A stretch of DNA of 64,000 bases from an uncultured Chlorobiota bacterium (lineage in GTDB: Bacteria > Bacteroidota > Ignavibacteria > UBA10030 > UBA6906), in the NCBI GenBank assembly GCA_900696645.1, contig CAADGV010000009.1, positions 62,001 to 126,000 on the forward strand, written 5' to 3'. The notes beneath the pieces are model-generated. The model was not told the origin of the DNA, ran no database searches, and saw only the letters and a list, made by a program, of their open reading frames with translations. Positions 26,521 through 35,545 of the stretch are shown one piece after another; within the stretch, counting starts at the first letter, position 1; each line of letters starts with the position of its first letter. A program made the position numbers and the translations under genes.

Positions 26521-27390
26521 ATGTCGCGCATCGTGAAATGCGGTCTCATTCAATGTTCCATCGCAACCTCTAACGACCAGCCGCTTGATGTTATCAAGAA
26601 GACGATGATTGACAAGCATATTCCGTTCATTGAAGATGCTGGCAAGAAGGGTGTGCAGATTCTTTGCCTGCAGGAAATATTCTACGGTCCCTATTTCTGC
26701 GCCGAGCAGAAAACAAAATGGTACAACTCCACCGAACACATTCCCGACGGCCCGACCGTAAAGCTGATGCAGGAATTTGCAAAGAAGTATCAGATGGTGA
26801 TGATCGTCCCGATTTATGAAGAAGAGATGGCGGGCGTGTACTACAATACCGCCGCTGTGATTGATGCTGACGGTTCGTATCTCGGCAAGTATCGCAAGAC
26901 GCATATTCCGCAGGTAGACCCGGGATTCTGGGAGAAATTCTATTTCCGGCCCGGCAATCTTGGCTACCCCGTATTCAACACGCGCTACGCAAAAGTTGGT
27001 GTTTACATTTGTTATGACAGGCATTTCCCCGAAGGGGCACGATGTCTCGGATTGAACGGCGCGGAGATAGTCTTCAACCCGTCGGCGACGGTTGCTGGAC
27101 TTTCGGAGTACTTATGGGAACTCGAGCAGCCTGCGCATGCAGTTGCGAATGGCTATTTCGTTGGCGCAATCAATCGTGTAGGCGTCGAAGCACCGTGGAA
27201 CATCGGCGAGTTTTACGGCAAGAGTTATTTTTGCACTCCTCGCGGCAAGATTATTGCGCAGGCAAGCCGGGACAAGTCCGAGCTTGTTGTTGCCGATTTG
27301 GATCTGGATATGATAAAGGAAGTGCGCGAAACGTGGCAGTTCTTCCGCGACCGGCGGCCTGATGCGTACAAGCCTCTCGTGGAAGGATAA
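26521..27390 (+). CDS. beta-ureidopropionase-like carbon-nitrogen hydrolase
   Basis: This 289-residue nitrilase-superfamily enzyme has the Glu-Lys-Cys triad: Glu52 in CLQEIFYG, Lys126 in YRKTHIP, and Cys164 in YICYDRHFPEGAR. The sequence style matches N-carbamoyl-beta-alanine amidohydrolase, the third step of reductive uracil/thymine breakdown. It releases beta-alanine or 3-aminoisobutyrate, CO2 and ammonia. The neighbouring PreT, PreA and dihydropyrimidinase genes support this strongly. AGGAG precedes the start. Confidence 0.9.
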   Translation: MSRIVKCGLIQCSIATSNDQPLDVIKKTMIDKHIPFIEDAGKKGVQILCLQEIFYGPYFCAEQKTKWYNSTEHIPDGPTVKLMQEFAKKYQMVMIVPIYEEEMAGVYYNTAAVIDADGSYLGKYRKTHIPQVDPGFWEKFYFRPGNLGYPVFNTRYAKVGVYICYDRHFPEGARCLGLNGAEIVFNPSATVAGLSEYLWELEQPAHAVANGYFVGAINRVGVEAPWNIGEFYGKSYFCTPRGKIIAQASRDKSELVVADLDLDMIKEVRETWQFFRDRRPDAYKPLVEG

Positions 27391-27405
27391 CGGAGCAACG
27401 GGTTG

Positions 27406-27418
27406 TCACAATTTGTGA
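27406..27418. promoter_or_regulatory. palindrome upstream of first ORF6N gene
   Basis: TCACAA-T-TTGTGA lies 34-46 bp before the start of the ORF6N gene at 27452. It matches a palindrome inside that gene (27649-27665, GGTCACAAATTGTGACC). It is a candidate binding site for the encoded protein (inference). Confidence 0.5.
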
Positions 27419-27451
27419 TTACCCCACGAGCATATTCCTGACCAGACCATC

Positions 27452-27985
27452 ATGGCAAACATAGTTCCGACGGAAATCATTGAGCAACGCATCTTTCTCA
27501 TTCGGGGTGAGAAAGTGATGGTTGACCGTGACCTTGCTGAATTGTATCAGGTACAAACCAAGGTTCTCAATCAGAGCGTGAAGCGAAACCTTGATCGTTT
27601 TCCCCCCAACTTCATGTTTCAATTGTCCGAGAAAGAGCGGGATGAACTGGTCACAAATTGTGACCGGTTCGAGCGGTTGAAGCATTCAACTTCGTTGCCG
27701 TTTGTGTTTACAGAACAGGGCGACAGCGTTTTGCGCAGCAAGCGCGCCATTCAGGTCAACATTCAGATCATGAATACATTTGTGCAGTTGCGCCGTATGC
27801 TGGCGGACAACAAAGCGCTTGCCCAGCGGCTCGACGAACTTGAGCGAAAGTATGACGCCCAGTTCAAAGTCGTTTTTGATGCGTTACGAAAGCTCATTTC
27901 GCCGCCGGATCCGCCGAAACGACGCATCGGCTTTGGTGTTCGCGAAGGGAAAGCCCCGTACATAGTCATCAAAAGGAAATCATGA
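27452..27985 (+). CDS. ORF6N-domain DNA-binding protein
   Basis: This 177-residue protein has an ORF6N domain at about residues 8-95 (IRGEKVMVDRDLAELYQV, LNQSVKRNLDRFPPNFMFQLS). A coiled region and a basic proline-rich tail (PPDPPKRRIGFG) follow. The second ORF6N gene at 35542 reads LTEHGALQLASVLNS, whereas here it is FTEQGDSVLRS. About four residues are therefore missing. ORF6N domains occur in phage and bacterial regulators related to KilA-N, with largely unknown roles. The gene sits inside the uracil catabolism locus and overlaps the aminotransferase start by 4 bp. Codons for VTNCD coincide with the internal palindrome at 27649-27665. Confidence 0.85.
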   Translation: MANIVPTEIIEQRIFLIRGEKVMVDRDLAELYQVQTKVLNQSVKRNLDRFPPNFMFQLSEKERDELVTNCDRFERLKHSTSLPFVFTEQGDSVLRSKRAIQVNIQIMNTFVQLRRMLADNKALAQRLDELERKYDAQFKVVFDALRKLISPPDPPKRRIGFGVREGKAPYIVIKRKS

Positions 27986-29325
27986 GCACGAATCTCACAT
28001 CGCAAAAAATCACCGAACTCACCGCCCGCTACACGTACGGCACATGGCGCTTTCAGAAAGGGTGGAAGCCGCTGCATGTTGCAGACGCAGAAGGTTGCTA
28101 CTTCACGGATGGCAGCGGAAAGAAGTATCTCGACTTCTCTTCACAACTCATGTGTTCGAACCTCGGACACAAGAATCCCGCCGTGATCAAAGCGATTGAA
28201 GAACAAGCGCGTCATCTTCCGTTTATTGCTCCGGGCTTTGCCACGGATGTGCGGGCCGAGTTGAGCAAGATGCTGCTGGAGGTGTTGCCGGAAGGACTGG
28301 AGAAGTTCTTCTTCACGACATCAGGAACAGAAGCGAACGAGGCGGCGTTCAAGATTGCACGGATGTACACGGGAAAGACCAAAATCATTGCGCGCTATCG
28401 AAGCTATCACGGTTCAACAATGGGATCGATTGCGGCAACGAGTGACCCGCGCCGTTGGGCAATGGAGCCCGCGGGCAAAATTCCCGGCGTCATTTTTGCG
28501 CCCGAAGTGAATTGCTACAAATGTCCAATGATGCACACCTATCCCGGTTGCGGCATTGCGTGCGTCGAGTACATTGAACACATGATAGAGAATGAAAGCG
28601 ATGTTGCCGCAGTACTCGTAGAGCCGGTAGTCGGAACCAACGGCGTTCTCATTCCCCCCAAAGAGTATCTCCCGCGTCTTCGCCAGATTTGCGACAAGTA
28701 CAACGTGATGCTGATTGCCGATGAAGTAATGAGCGGATGGGGACGAACGGGCGAATGGTTTGCTGTGGATCATTGGGGAGTGAAGCCCGACATTCTTACA
28801 ACGGCAAAAGGAATTACCGCCGCCTACGTTCCGCTCGGACTCTGTGCAACCACGAAGAAGATTGCCGACTACTTCGACGATCATTACTTCTCTCATGGAC
28901 ATACATACGAAGCGCATCCGATCACGCTAGCGCCCGCAATTACCGCCATCAACGAGATGAAGCGGCTGAATACCAATCAGCGGGCAAGGGAACTTGGCAT
29001 GTATCTCGGCGAGAAGTTGCATGCCTTGAAACCGAAGCACCCCTCAATCGGTGAGGTCCGCGGCATGGGGCTCTTCTGGGCAGTCGAACTCGTGAAGAAT
29101 CAAGAGTCGAAAGAGCCGTTCAACACGAAATCAGACAAAGTCTCAGGCAAGCCGCTGGTCGTCGACAAGGTCGCCGCAGAAATGATGAAGAACGGTGTGT
29201 TCGTTCAGGCGTGGATCAGTCATTTTGTTGTCGCGCCGCCGTTGATTGTGTCGAAGGATGAAATTGATGAAGGGGTGAAAGCTCTGGACGAGGCGTTGAG
29301 AATCGCGGATGCGGAGGTACAATGA
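27982..29325 (+). CDS. class III omega-aminotransferase (beta-alanine/3-aminoisobutyrate candidate)
   Basis: This 447-residue PLP enzyme has SGTEANEAAFKIAR, YRSYHGSTMGS, the Asp-containing LIADEVMSGWGRTG and the Schiff-base lysine Lys276 in TTAKGITAAYVPLG. Class III aminotransferases use omega-amino donors. In this locus the donor should be beta-alanine or 3-aminoisobutyrate, giving malonate or methylmalonate semialdehyde for the dehydrogenase at 36174. It overlaps both neighbours by 4 bp (ATGA), implying coupled translation. Donor and acceptor identity are inferred. Confidence 0.88.
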   Translation: MSTNLTSQKITELTARYTYGTWRFQKGWKPLHVADAEGCYFTDGSGKKYLDFSSQLMCSNLGHKNPAVIKAIEEQARHLPFIAPGFATDVRAELSKMLLEVLPEGLEKFFFTTSGTEANEAAFKIARMYTGKTKIIARYRSYHGSTMGSIAATSDPRRWAMEPAGKIPGVIFAPEVNCYKCPMMHTYPGCGIACVEYIEHMIENESDVAAVLVEPVVGTNGVLIPPKEYLPRLRQICDKYNVMLIADEVMSGWGRTGEWFAVDHWGVKPDILTTAKGITAAYVPLGLCATTKKIADYFDDHYFSHGHTYEAHPITLAPAITAINEMKRLNTNQRARELGMYLGEKLHALKPKHPSIGEVRGMGLFWAVELVKNQESKEPFNTKSDKVSGKPLVVDKVAAEMMKNGVFVQAWISHFVVAPPLIVSKDEIDEGVKALDEALRIADAEVQ

Positions 29326-30668
29326 AAAACCTCGCTCCAAAACTGACGCACGAGCAATACGAAGCCAATTTTGCCGAACTTCATCCGCCGTTCACGCCTA
29401 ACTCCGCCGTTGCAGAAGCCAACAGATGCCTCTATTGCTATGACTCGCCCTGTATGAAAGCGTGTCCCACGCACATTGACATCTCAACCTTTATTAAAAA
29501 GATTGCAACGGGAAATATCAAAGGTTCAGCGAAGACGATTCTCAAATCGAACTGGGTCGCGCTTACGTGCGCAAAGGCGTGTCCGGTGGATGTGCTGTGT
29601 GAAGGTGCATGCGTGTACAACGAGCGCGGCGAAGAGCCGATTCAGATAGGCAGGCTGCAACGCTATGCAATTGATTGGTACTTTGAGCACGGGATGCCGC
29701 CGTTGTTTGCACCGGCACCGAAGAACGGCAAAAGTGTCGGCGTGATTGGTGCGGGGGCTGCGGGACTTTCATGCGCAGCCGAGGCGGCGTTGCTCGGCTT
29801 CGATGTGACAATCTATGATGCCAACGAGAAACCGGGCGGGCTCAACACATGGGGCATCGCTCCCTACAAGATGATGCAGGAAGATGCCTTCAAGGAAGTG
29901 AGGCTCGTGCAGAGTTTCGGCGTGAAGATTCAATCGGGCGTGTGCGCGGGGAAGGATATTGCGCTTGGCGATCTCGAAAAGAAACATGACGCGATCTTTC
30001 TCGGTGTCGGCCTCGGTTCGGCATCACGGCTTAACATTCCAGGCGAGAATCTGCCGGGCGTTGTGGATGCGCTTGATTTCATCGGGAAGGTTACGACGCG
30101 CAATTGGCATTCAGTTGATGTCGGCAAACGCGTTGCTGTTATCGGAGCGGGGAATACGGCAATTGATGCAGTGACGGAAGCGCGACGCCTCGGCGCCGAA
30201 CAGGTGATGATCATTTACCGGCGAAGCCGTGAAGAAATGCCCGCGTACGACTTCGAGTACGAACTTGCCAAAAGCGAAGGCGTGCAGTTTCAGTTCCTTA
30301 CCGCTCCGAGTCGCATTATCGGCAATGCGCATGTGGAGGCACTCGAGTGCATTCAGATGCAACTCGGCGAGCCTGATGAAGAAGGGCGGCGGCGACCGAT
30401 TCCTGTACCGCATTCCGAATTCCGGATTCCTGTTGATATGATCATCAAGTCTGTCGGACAAAACATTGAACAGACATTTCTCGCTCAGATTCCGAATCTC
30501 AAAATTGAAGGAGGAAAAGTCTGGGTTAATCCCTACACGTTGCAAACATCCAACCCGAAGTACTTTGCCGGCGGCGATTGCATCAACGGCGGAAAGGAAG
30601 TAGTGAACGCCGCGGCGGATGGGAAGAGGGCGGCGCATGGAATTCACGAGTTCTGTTTTGGCAAATAG
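29322..30668 (+). CDS. preT: NAD-dependent dihydropyrimidine dehydrogenase subunit PreT
   Basis: This 448-residue flavoprotein oxidises NADH and passes electrons to PreA. An N-terminal Fe-S domain (CLYCYDSPCMKACPTHID and CAKACPVDVLCEGAC) leads into an FAD site (GVIGAGAAGLSCA), an NAD site (VIGAGNTAIDAVTEARRLG) and a C-terminal GGDCINGGKEVVNA segment. The same layout forms the N-terminal half of eukaryotic dihydropyrimidine dehydrogenase. GGAGG precedes the ATG, which overlaps the aminotransferase stop. Confidence 0.92.
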   Translation: MKNLAPKLTHEQYEANFAELHPPFTPNSAVAEANRCLYCYDSPCMKACPTHIDISTFIKKIATGNIKGSAKTILKSNWVALTCAKACPVDVLCEGACVYNERGEEPIQIGRLQRYAIDWYFEHGMPPLFAPAPKNGKSVGVIGAGAAGLSCAAEAALLGFDVTIYDANEKPGGLNTWGIAPYKMMQEDAFKEVRLVQSFGVKIQSGVCAGKDIALGDLEKKHDAIFLGVGLGSASRLNIPGENLPGVVDALDFIGKVTTRNWHSVDVGKRVAVIGAGNTAIDAVTEARRLGAEQVMIIYRRSREEMPAYDFEYELAKSEGVQFQFLTAPSRIIGNAHVEALECIQMQLGEPDEEGRRRPIPVPHSEFRIPVDMIIKSVGQNIEQTFLAQIPNLKIEGGKVWVNPYTLQTSNPKYFAGGDCINGGKEVVNAAADGKRAAHGIHEFCFGK

Positions 30669-30678
30669 CGGAGATCCT

Positions 30679-32013
30679 ATGGCTGATTTATCGATCAATT
30701 GCGGTGGCATCAAGTCGCCGAATCCCTTCTGGCTCGCGTCGGCACCTCCGACGAACTCCGGTTACCAAGTCTGTAAAGCCTTCGAAGTAGGGTGGGGCGG
30801 TGCCGTCTGGAAAACCATCGGCGAGCCGGTGATGAATGTCTGCAACCGCTATGGCGCGGTTGACTACAACGGACAGAAAATTCTCGGCCTCAACAACATC
30901 GAGCTTATCAGCGACAGGCCGATTGAAACAAACCTGCGTGAGATTGCCGAAACGAAAAAGCTCTGGCCCGATCGTGCCGTGGTTGTTTCGTTGATGGTGG
31001 AATCGAAAAGGGAAACGTGGCACGATATCGTGAAGCGAACGATTGATACAGGGGCGGACGGCATCGAACTGAACTACGGTTGTCCGCACGGCATGAGCGA
31101 GCGGGGGATGGGCTCCGCCGTCGGACAAGTGCCGGAGTATTGCCAGATGATCACCGAATGGGTAATGGAAGCTTCGACAATTCCGGTGCTCGTCAAACTC
31201 ACCCCCAACGTGACGGATGTACGTTTTCCCGGCAGAGCAGCGAAGCGAGCAGGCGCCAACGGCATCTCCCTCATTAATACTATCAACACCATCATGGGCG
31301 TCGATCTTGATACATTCGAGTTGCAGCCCTCCGTTGGAGGAAAAGGAGGTCACGGCGGATATGCCGGACCCGCGGTCAAGCCGATCGCCCTCAACATGGT
31401 CTCGCAAATTGCACTCGATCCTGAAATCGACCTTCCTATCTCCGGCATCGGCGGTATTTCGACGTGGCGCGATGCACTTGAGTTTATCCTGCTGGGAGCT
31501 TCAAGCGTTCAGGTATGTACCGCGGCAATGCACTATGGCTTCCGCATCGTAGAAGACATGATTGAGGGGATGGAGAATTGGATGGAGGAGAAAGGCTACA
31601 CATCGCTTGACCAAGTTCGCGGCAAAGCATTGCAGCGCATTGACGATTTCGGCAATCTGAATCTATTGTTCAAAGCTGTTGCACGGATTGACGAATCGAA
31701 GTGTATTCAATGCAATCTCTGTTATATTGCATGTGAAGACACTGCTCATCAGTGCATTGATCTTGTTGACAAGGTCGTAGGATCGAACGGCTCGACGGAA
31801 ATCAGGAAACAGCCGAAAGTCCGCGAAAGCGATTGCGTCGGATGCAGGCTCTGCTACATCGTGTGCCCGGTAGAGAAGTGCATTTCCATGGTTCGTTTCG
31901 ACGATGGCACACAATCGAAAACATGGAACGAGTTGGTGAAAGAACTGCCGCAACCAATGACCTGGGAGGATTTGCGGGCGTTTCAGAAAAAACACGGAAT
32001 TGAAATTCATTAG
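30679..32013 (+). CDS. preA: NAD-dependent dihydropyrimidine dehydrogenase subunit PreA
   Basis: This 444-residue protein has an FMN-dependent dihydroorotate-dehydrogenase-like barrel (SINCGGIKSPNPFWLASAPP, ELNYGCPHG, GIGGISTWRDALEF). A dicluster [4Fe-4S] domain follows with CIQCNLCYIAC and CVGCRLCYIVCP. It reduces uracil or thymine to the dihydro form. It starts 10 bp after preT. The longer frame from 30619 overlaps preT coding sequence and has no better ribosome site. Confidence 0.93.
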   Translation: MADLSINCGGIKSPNPFWLASAPPTNSGYQVCKAFEVGWGGAVWKTIGEPVMNVCNRYGAVDYNGQKILGLNNIELISDRPIETNLREIAETKKLWPDRAVVVSLMVESKRETWHDIVKRTIDTGADGIELNYGCPHGMSERGMGSAVGQVPEYCQMITEWVMEASTIPVLVKLTPNVTDVRFPGRAAKRAGANGISLINTINTIMGVDLDTFELQPSVGGKGGHGGYAGPAVKPIALNMVSQIALDPEIDLPISGIGGISTWRDALEFILLGASSVQVCTAAMHYGFRIVEDMIEGMENWMEEKGYTSLDQVRGKALQRIDDFGNLNLLFKAVARIDESKCIQCNLCYIACEDTAHQCIDLVDKVVGSNGSTEIRKQPKVRESDCVGCRLCYIVCPVEKCISMVRFDDGTQSKTWNELVKELPQPMTWEDLRAFQKKHGIEIH

Positions 32014-32071
32014 CCGCAGCCTCCGCGGCATCACATCCCCCAATCATTTTTTTGTTGAAAGGAGTTGTTCA

Positions 32072-32560
32072 ATGAGCGAGCGAGATCAATTCATACAGAC
32101 GTGGGAACGCGAGTTCCAGACAACACTGAAAGTGTTGAAGGCGTATCCTGCTGACAAGCTCGATTTGAAGCCTGCGGAAAAGTCTAAGTCTGCGCGTGAT
32201 TTGTTGTTTGTGTTCGCCGCGGAACAACATTTCTTCTCTCAAATTCTCGATGGCGCGCTCGACTTCACCTCGTCTGCTCCCAAGCCACCCGCCACTCTCG
32301 ATGAGATTGTCAGTGCAACGGAGAAAGGCAATGCTGCTCTCGTGGCAAAAATCAAAGCAATGCCCGATGCAAGCTTCGACGAAAAGGTCGTATTCCCAGT
32401 GGCGCCAAAAACAATGCAGCCGGTTCGGAAGATGGATCTTTCCTGGATGATGTTGATGGATTCGATTCATCATCGCGGGCAGCTTTCTGTTTACATCAGA
32501 CTCGCCGGAGGCAAAGTGCCGTCCATCTACGGCCCGACGGCGGATGAGCCGTGGATGTAG
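32072..32560 (+). CDS. DinB-family protein
   Basis: This 162-residue four-helix-bundle protein belongs to the DinB/YfiT-like superfamily. Candidate metal His are at EQHFF and DSIHHRGQLSVY, followed by the GKVPSIYGPTADEP tail common in the group. Some members are thiol-dependent metal transferases; most are uncharacterised. AAAGGAG precedes the start. It lies between preA and dihydropyrimidinase genes, so it may be expressed with the locus, but no role in pyrimidine breakdown is known. Confidence 0.82.
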   Translation: MSERDQFIQTWEREFQTTLKVLKAYPADKLDLKPAEKSKSARDLLFVFAAEQHFFSQILDGALDFTSSAPKPPATLDEIVSATEKGNAALVAKIKAMPDASFDEKVVFPVAPKTMQPVRKMDLSWMMLMDSIHHRGQLSVYIRLAGGKVPSIYGPTADEPWM

Positions 32561-32589
32561 GATGTAAAGCTCACTACAAGGAGAAACAG

Positions 32590-33978
32590 ATGTCAATCCT
32601 CATCAAAAACGGCCGCATCATTACTGCTGAGCAAGACTATTCGGCCGATATTTATTGCGAAGATGAACATATCACGCGTATCGGCAAACAACTGGATGCT
32701 CCGCCGAACGCCACAGTCGTAGATGCTACGGGAAAGTATGTGTTTCCCGGCTTCATTGATCCGCACGTCCACATCTATCTCCCCTTCATGGGCACGTTCG
32801 CCAAAGACACACATGAATCGGCGAGCAAAGCGGCGCTCGTCGGTGGCACGACGACGTTCATCGAAATGATTTGCCAGTCGTGTTCAGAGCAGCCGCTCGC
32901 AGACGGATTCGAATTGTGGCGGGGCAAAGCTGAAGGCAACAGTGCATGTGATTTTACATTCCATCAGGCCGTGACTCGTCTCGACAAAGAGACGGAAGGC
33001 CAGCTGACGGAAATCGTCCGGAGCGGCATTACCAGTTTCAAAGTATTTCTTGCGTACAAAGGCGCGTTCGGCATTTCTGACGAGGAGTTGTATCATACGA
33101 TGCGTTTGGCGAAGAAGCTTGGGGTGATCGTTACAGCGCATTGCGAGAATGCAGACGCGGTACTCGCGTTACAGCAGAAGCTTCTTGCCGAAGGAAAGAC
33201 GGGCCCTGAATGGCATTATTGGAGTCGTCCCCCCCGCGTCGAAGCAGAAGGTGTGCATCACCTCCTGACGTTTGCAGAAATACATGGCACGCACTGTTAC
33301 CTCGTCCACACGAGCTGCGAGGAAGCGTTGCAGGAAGCATTGCTTGCGATGCAACGCGGTGTCAATGTGCGGGTCGAGACGCTGATTCAGTATTTGCTGC
33401 TGGATAAGAGTCACGCCGAACTTCCGAATTTTGAAGGGTCAAAGTATGTCATGTCGCCGCCGTTGCGCGACAAGCGGAATCAAGAGATTTTCTGGAACGC
33501 GTTGCGGCAAGGGTTCGTCTCGACGGTGGCTACCGATCACGCACCGTTTGATTTCAAGGGACAGAAAGAAATGGGACGCGGCGATTTTACGAAAATCCCC
33601 AACGGCATCCCGTCACTCGAAGATCGCATCAACCTGTTGTACACTCACGGCGTCTGCGAAGGCCGTCTCGATTTGAATACGTTCGTTGATTGCGCCAGCA
33701 CGCAAGCGGCGAAGTTGTTCGGTTTGTATCCGCGCAAAGGTACGATCGCTATTGGCAGCGATGCCGATCTGGTCGTGTACGATCCGACGTATCGCGGAAC
33801 GATTTCAGCCCGTACACATCACCTCAATCTTGACTATAGCGCCTTTGAAGGTTGGGAGATCAAAGGAAGGCCGCATGTCGTGACCGTGCGCGGCGAAGTT
33901 GCGGCACGTGACGGAAAGTTTGTCGGTACGGTCGGGCGCGGCAAGTTGCTCAAACGGGACACTCATGCCAGCAGATAG
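32590..33978 (+). CDS. dihydropyrimidinase
   Basis: This 462-residue cyclic amidohydrolase opens dihydrouracil or dihydrothymine to the N-carbamoyl amino acid. The binuclear metal site is visible: HVH (His59, His61), the carboxylated lysine Lys151 in FKVFLAYKG, His in TAHCEN and VHTS, and Asp in ATDHAPF. Hydantoinases share the fold, but the PreTA and ureidopropionase neighbours favour dihydropyrimidinase. AAGGAG precedes the ATG at 32590. Confidence 0.93.
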   Translation: MSILIKNGRIITAEQDYSADIYCEDEHITRIGKQLDAPPNATVVDATGKYVFPGFIDPHVHIYLPFMGTFAKDTHESASKAALVGGTTTFIEMICQSCSEQPLADGFELWRGKAEGNSACDFTFHQAVTRLDKETEGQLTEIVRSGITSFKVFLAYKGAFGISDEELYHTMRLAKKLGVIVTAHCENADAVLALQQKLLAEGKTGPEWHYWSRPPRVEAEGVHHLLTFAEIHGTHCYLVHTSCEEALQEALLAMQRGVNVRVETLIQYLLLDKSHAELPNFEGSKYVMSPPLRDKRNQEIFWNALRQGFVSTVATDHAPFDFKGQKEMGRGDFTKIPNGIPSLEDRINLLYTHGVCEGRLDLNTFVDCASTQAAKLFGLYPRKGTIAIGSDADLVVYDPTYRGTISARTHHLNLDYSAFEGWEIKGRPHVVTVRGEVAARDGKFVGTVGRGKLLKRDTHASR

Positions 33979-33995
33979 AATGACATTCTATTTTT
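33976..33995 (+). terminator. weak intrinsic terminator after dihydropyrimidinase
   Basis: TAGAATG-A-CATTCTA begins in the stop codon and is followed directly by TTTTT. The stem is short and AT-rich, so termination may be partial. Confidence 0.45.
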
Positions 33996-34000
33996 GCCAG

Positions 34001-34062
34001 CCCACGACTTAAGTCGTGGGATCAAAAAGCACCTTGACGTTTGCAAGTCGTTTCAACGACTT
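34001..34062. repeat. REP-like double palindrome
   Basis: A perfect 20-base palindrome CCCACGACTTAAGTCGTGGG (34001-34020) is followed by AAGTCGT-TTCA-ACGACTT (34045-34062), sharing the AAGTCGT core. The TTCA loop matches the hairpins at 21066-21113. Such units are typical of REP elements mobilised by Y1 transposases; no transposase gene is present here. Confidence 0.65.
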
Positions 34063-34120
34063 CCTCTAAAGCGGCTACACCGAGTAAGTAAGATCATAAT
34101 ATCATCAACCGCTCCTGATT

Positions 34121-35545
34121 ATGACATCGCTTATGAATTCCGAACTGGTCGAAGTCGACCTCTCCTCCGTCAAACACAGTCCCCTCATCAACGACGACAT
34201 CGCCCCGACAAAACTCTCCCAACGCACGTGGAGTACGTACAACATTGCTGCATTGTGGATCGGCATGAGCGTCTGCATTCCCACCTACATGCTTGCCAGT
34301 GGATTGATTGCGAGCGGCATGAATTGGTGGCAAGCCTTGATGACCGTGACGCTCGGGAATGTGATCGTCCTGATTCCGATGATCCTCAATGCACACGCCG
34401 GAACGAAATATGGCATTCCTTTTCCGGTGCTCGCCCGTGCGTCGTTCGGTACGCTCGGCTCGAATGTGCCGGCACTGCTGCGCGCTGTCGTTGCATGCGG
34501 CTGGTTCGGCATTCAAACGTGGATCGGCGGACAGGCATTTAACTCGATGATTATTCTTCTCTTGCCGCAGTGGGCAATCTTCGAGTGGGGGCCGGCAATC
34601 GGATTTCTCATTTTCTGGTCGATGAATGTGTACTTCATCGTGAAGGGAACGGAATCCATCAAATGGCTGGAGTCGTATGCCGCGCCGTTTCTGATTGCAA
34701 TGGGATTGGGCTTGCTTGCATGGGCATATTTTGCTATTGGCAGCTTCGGGCCGATGTTCTCACAGCCGAGCCAGTTCGAGACTGTCGGCGAGTTCTGGAA
34801 GGTGTTTGTTCCATCGCTGACCGGAATGGTGGGATTCTGGGCGACATTGTCTCTGAACATTCCCGACTTTACGCGCTACGCTCGAAGTCAGCGTGATCAG
34901 ATGATAGGACAGGCGATCGGACTTCCGCCAACGATGGCGTTATTCTCATTTATTGGAGTTGCTGTAACATCTGCAACGGTTGTGATTTTCGGAGAGGCGA
35001 TTTGGGATCCGGTTGTTCTTCTTTCGAAGTTCGAGAGTCCCGTTGTTATTTTGCTCGCACTCTTCTCACTTTCTGTCGCCACACTCACAACGAACATTGC
35101 AGCGAACGTCGTCTCGCCGGCAAACGACTTTGCCAATCTTTTCCCGAAAAAAATCAGCTTCAAAACCGGCGGCTTGATTACAGCCGTTCTCGGCATTGTG
35201 ATGATGCCATGGAAATTGCTTGCCGACTACGGCACGTACATTTTCGGGTGGCTTGTCGGCTATTCGAGTTTCCTCGGTCCGATTGCGGGCGTGTTGATTG
35301 CAGATTACTTTATTGTGCGAAAGCAGAGACTCAACGTCGCTGATTTGTATGTGCGGGGAGGCGAATACGAGTTTACCGGCGGGTTCAACATGAAAGCAGT
35401 GTACGCGCTTCTTGCCGGCGTTGTTCTTGCCCTCATCGGCTTGGTTGTGCCGGAGGTGCGCTTCTTGTATGATTACGCGTGGTTTGTCGGGTTTGCTGTT
35501 GCGTTTGGTATGTACGTGCTTTTGATGAAGCGCCGAACGCCTTAG
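34121..35545 (+). CDS. NCS1-family nucleobase:cation symporter
   Basis: This 474-residue transporter has about 12 predicted spans and NCS1 landmarks. These include the N-terminal TWSTYNIAALWIGMSVCIPTY, GIPFPVLARASFG, and a late segment with NVVSPANDFANLFPKKISF. NCS1 carriers import uracil, thymine, allantoin, hydantoins or cytosine. Placement beside the reductive pyrimidine genes points to uracil or thymine. A second ATG lies at 34133; ribosome-site evidence does not separate the two. Its last 4 bp overlap the convergent ORF6N gene. Confidence 0.9.
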   Translation: MTSLMNSELVEVDLSSVKHSPLINDDIAPTKLSQRTWSTYNIAALWIGMSVCIPTYMLASGLIASGMNWWQALMTVTLGNVIVLIPMILNAHAGTKYGIPFPVLARASFGTLGSNVPALLRAVVACGWFGIQTWIGGQAFNSMIILLLPQWAIFEWGPAIGFLIFWSMNVYFIVKGTESIKWLESYAAPFLIAMGLGLLAWAYFAIGSFGPMFSQPSQFETVGEFWKVFVPSLTGMVGFWATLSLNIPDFTRYARSQRDQMIGQAIGLPPTMALFSFIGVAVTSATVVIFGEAIWDPVVLLSKFESPVVILLALFSLSVATLTTNIAANVVSPANDFANLFPKKISFKTGGLITAVLGIVMMPWKLLADYGTYIFGWLVGYSSFLGPIAGVLIADYFIVRKQRLNVADLYVRGGEYEFTGGFNMKAVYALLAGVVLALIGLVVPEVRFLYDYAWFVGFAVAFGMYVLLMKRRTP

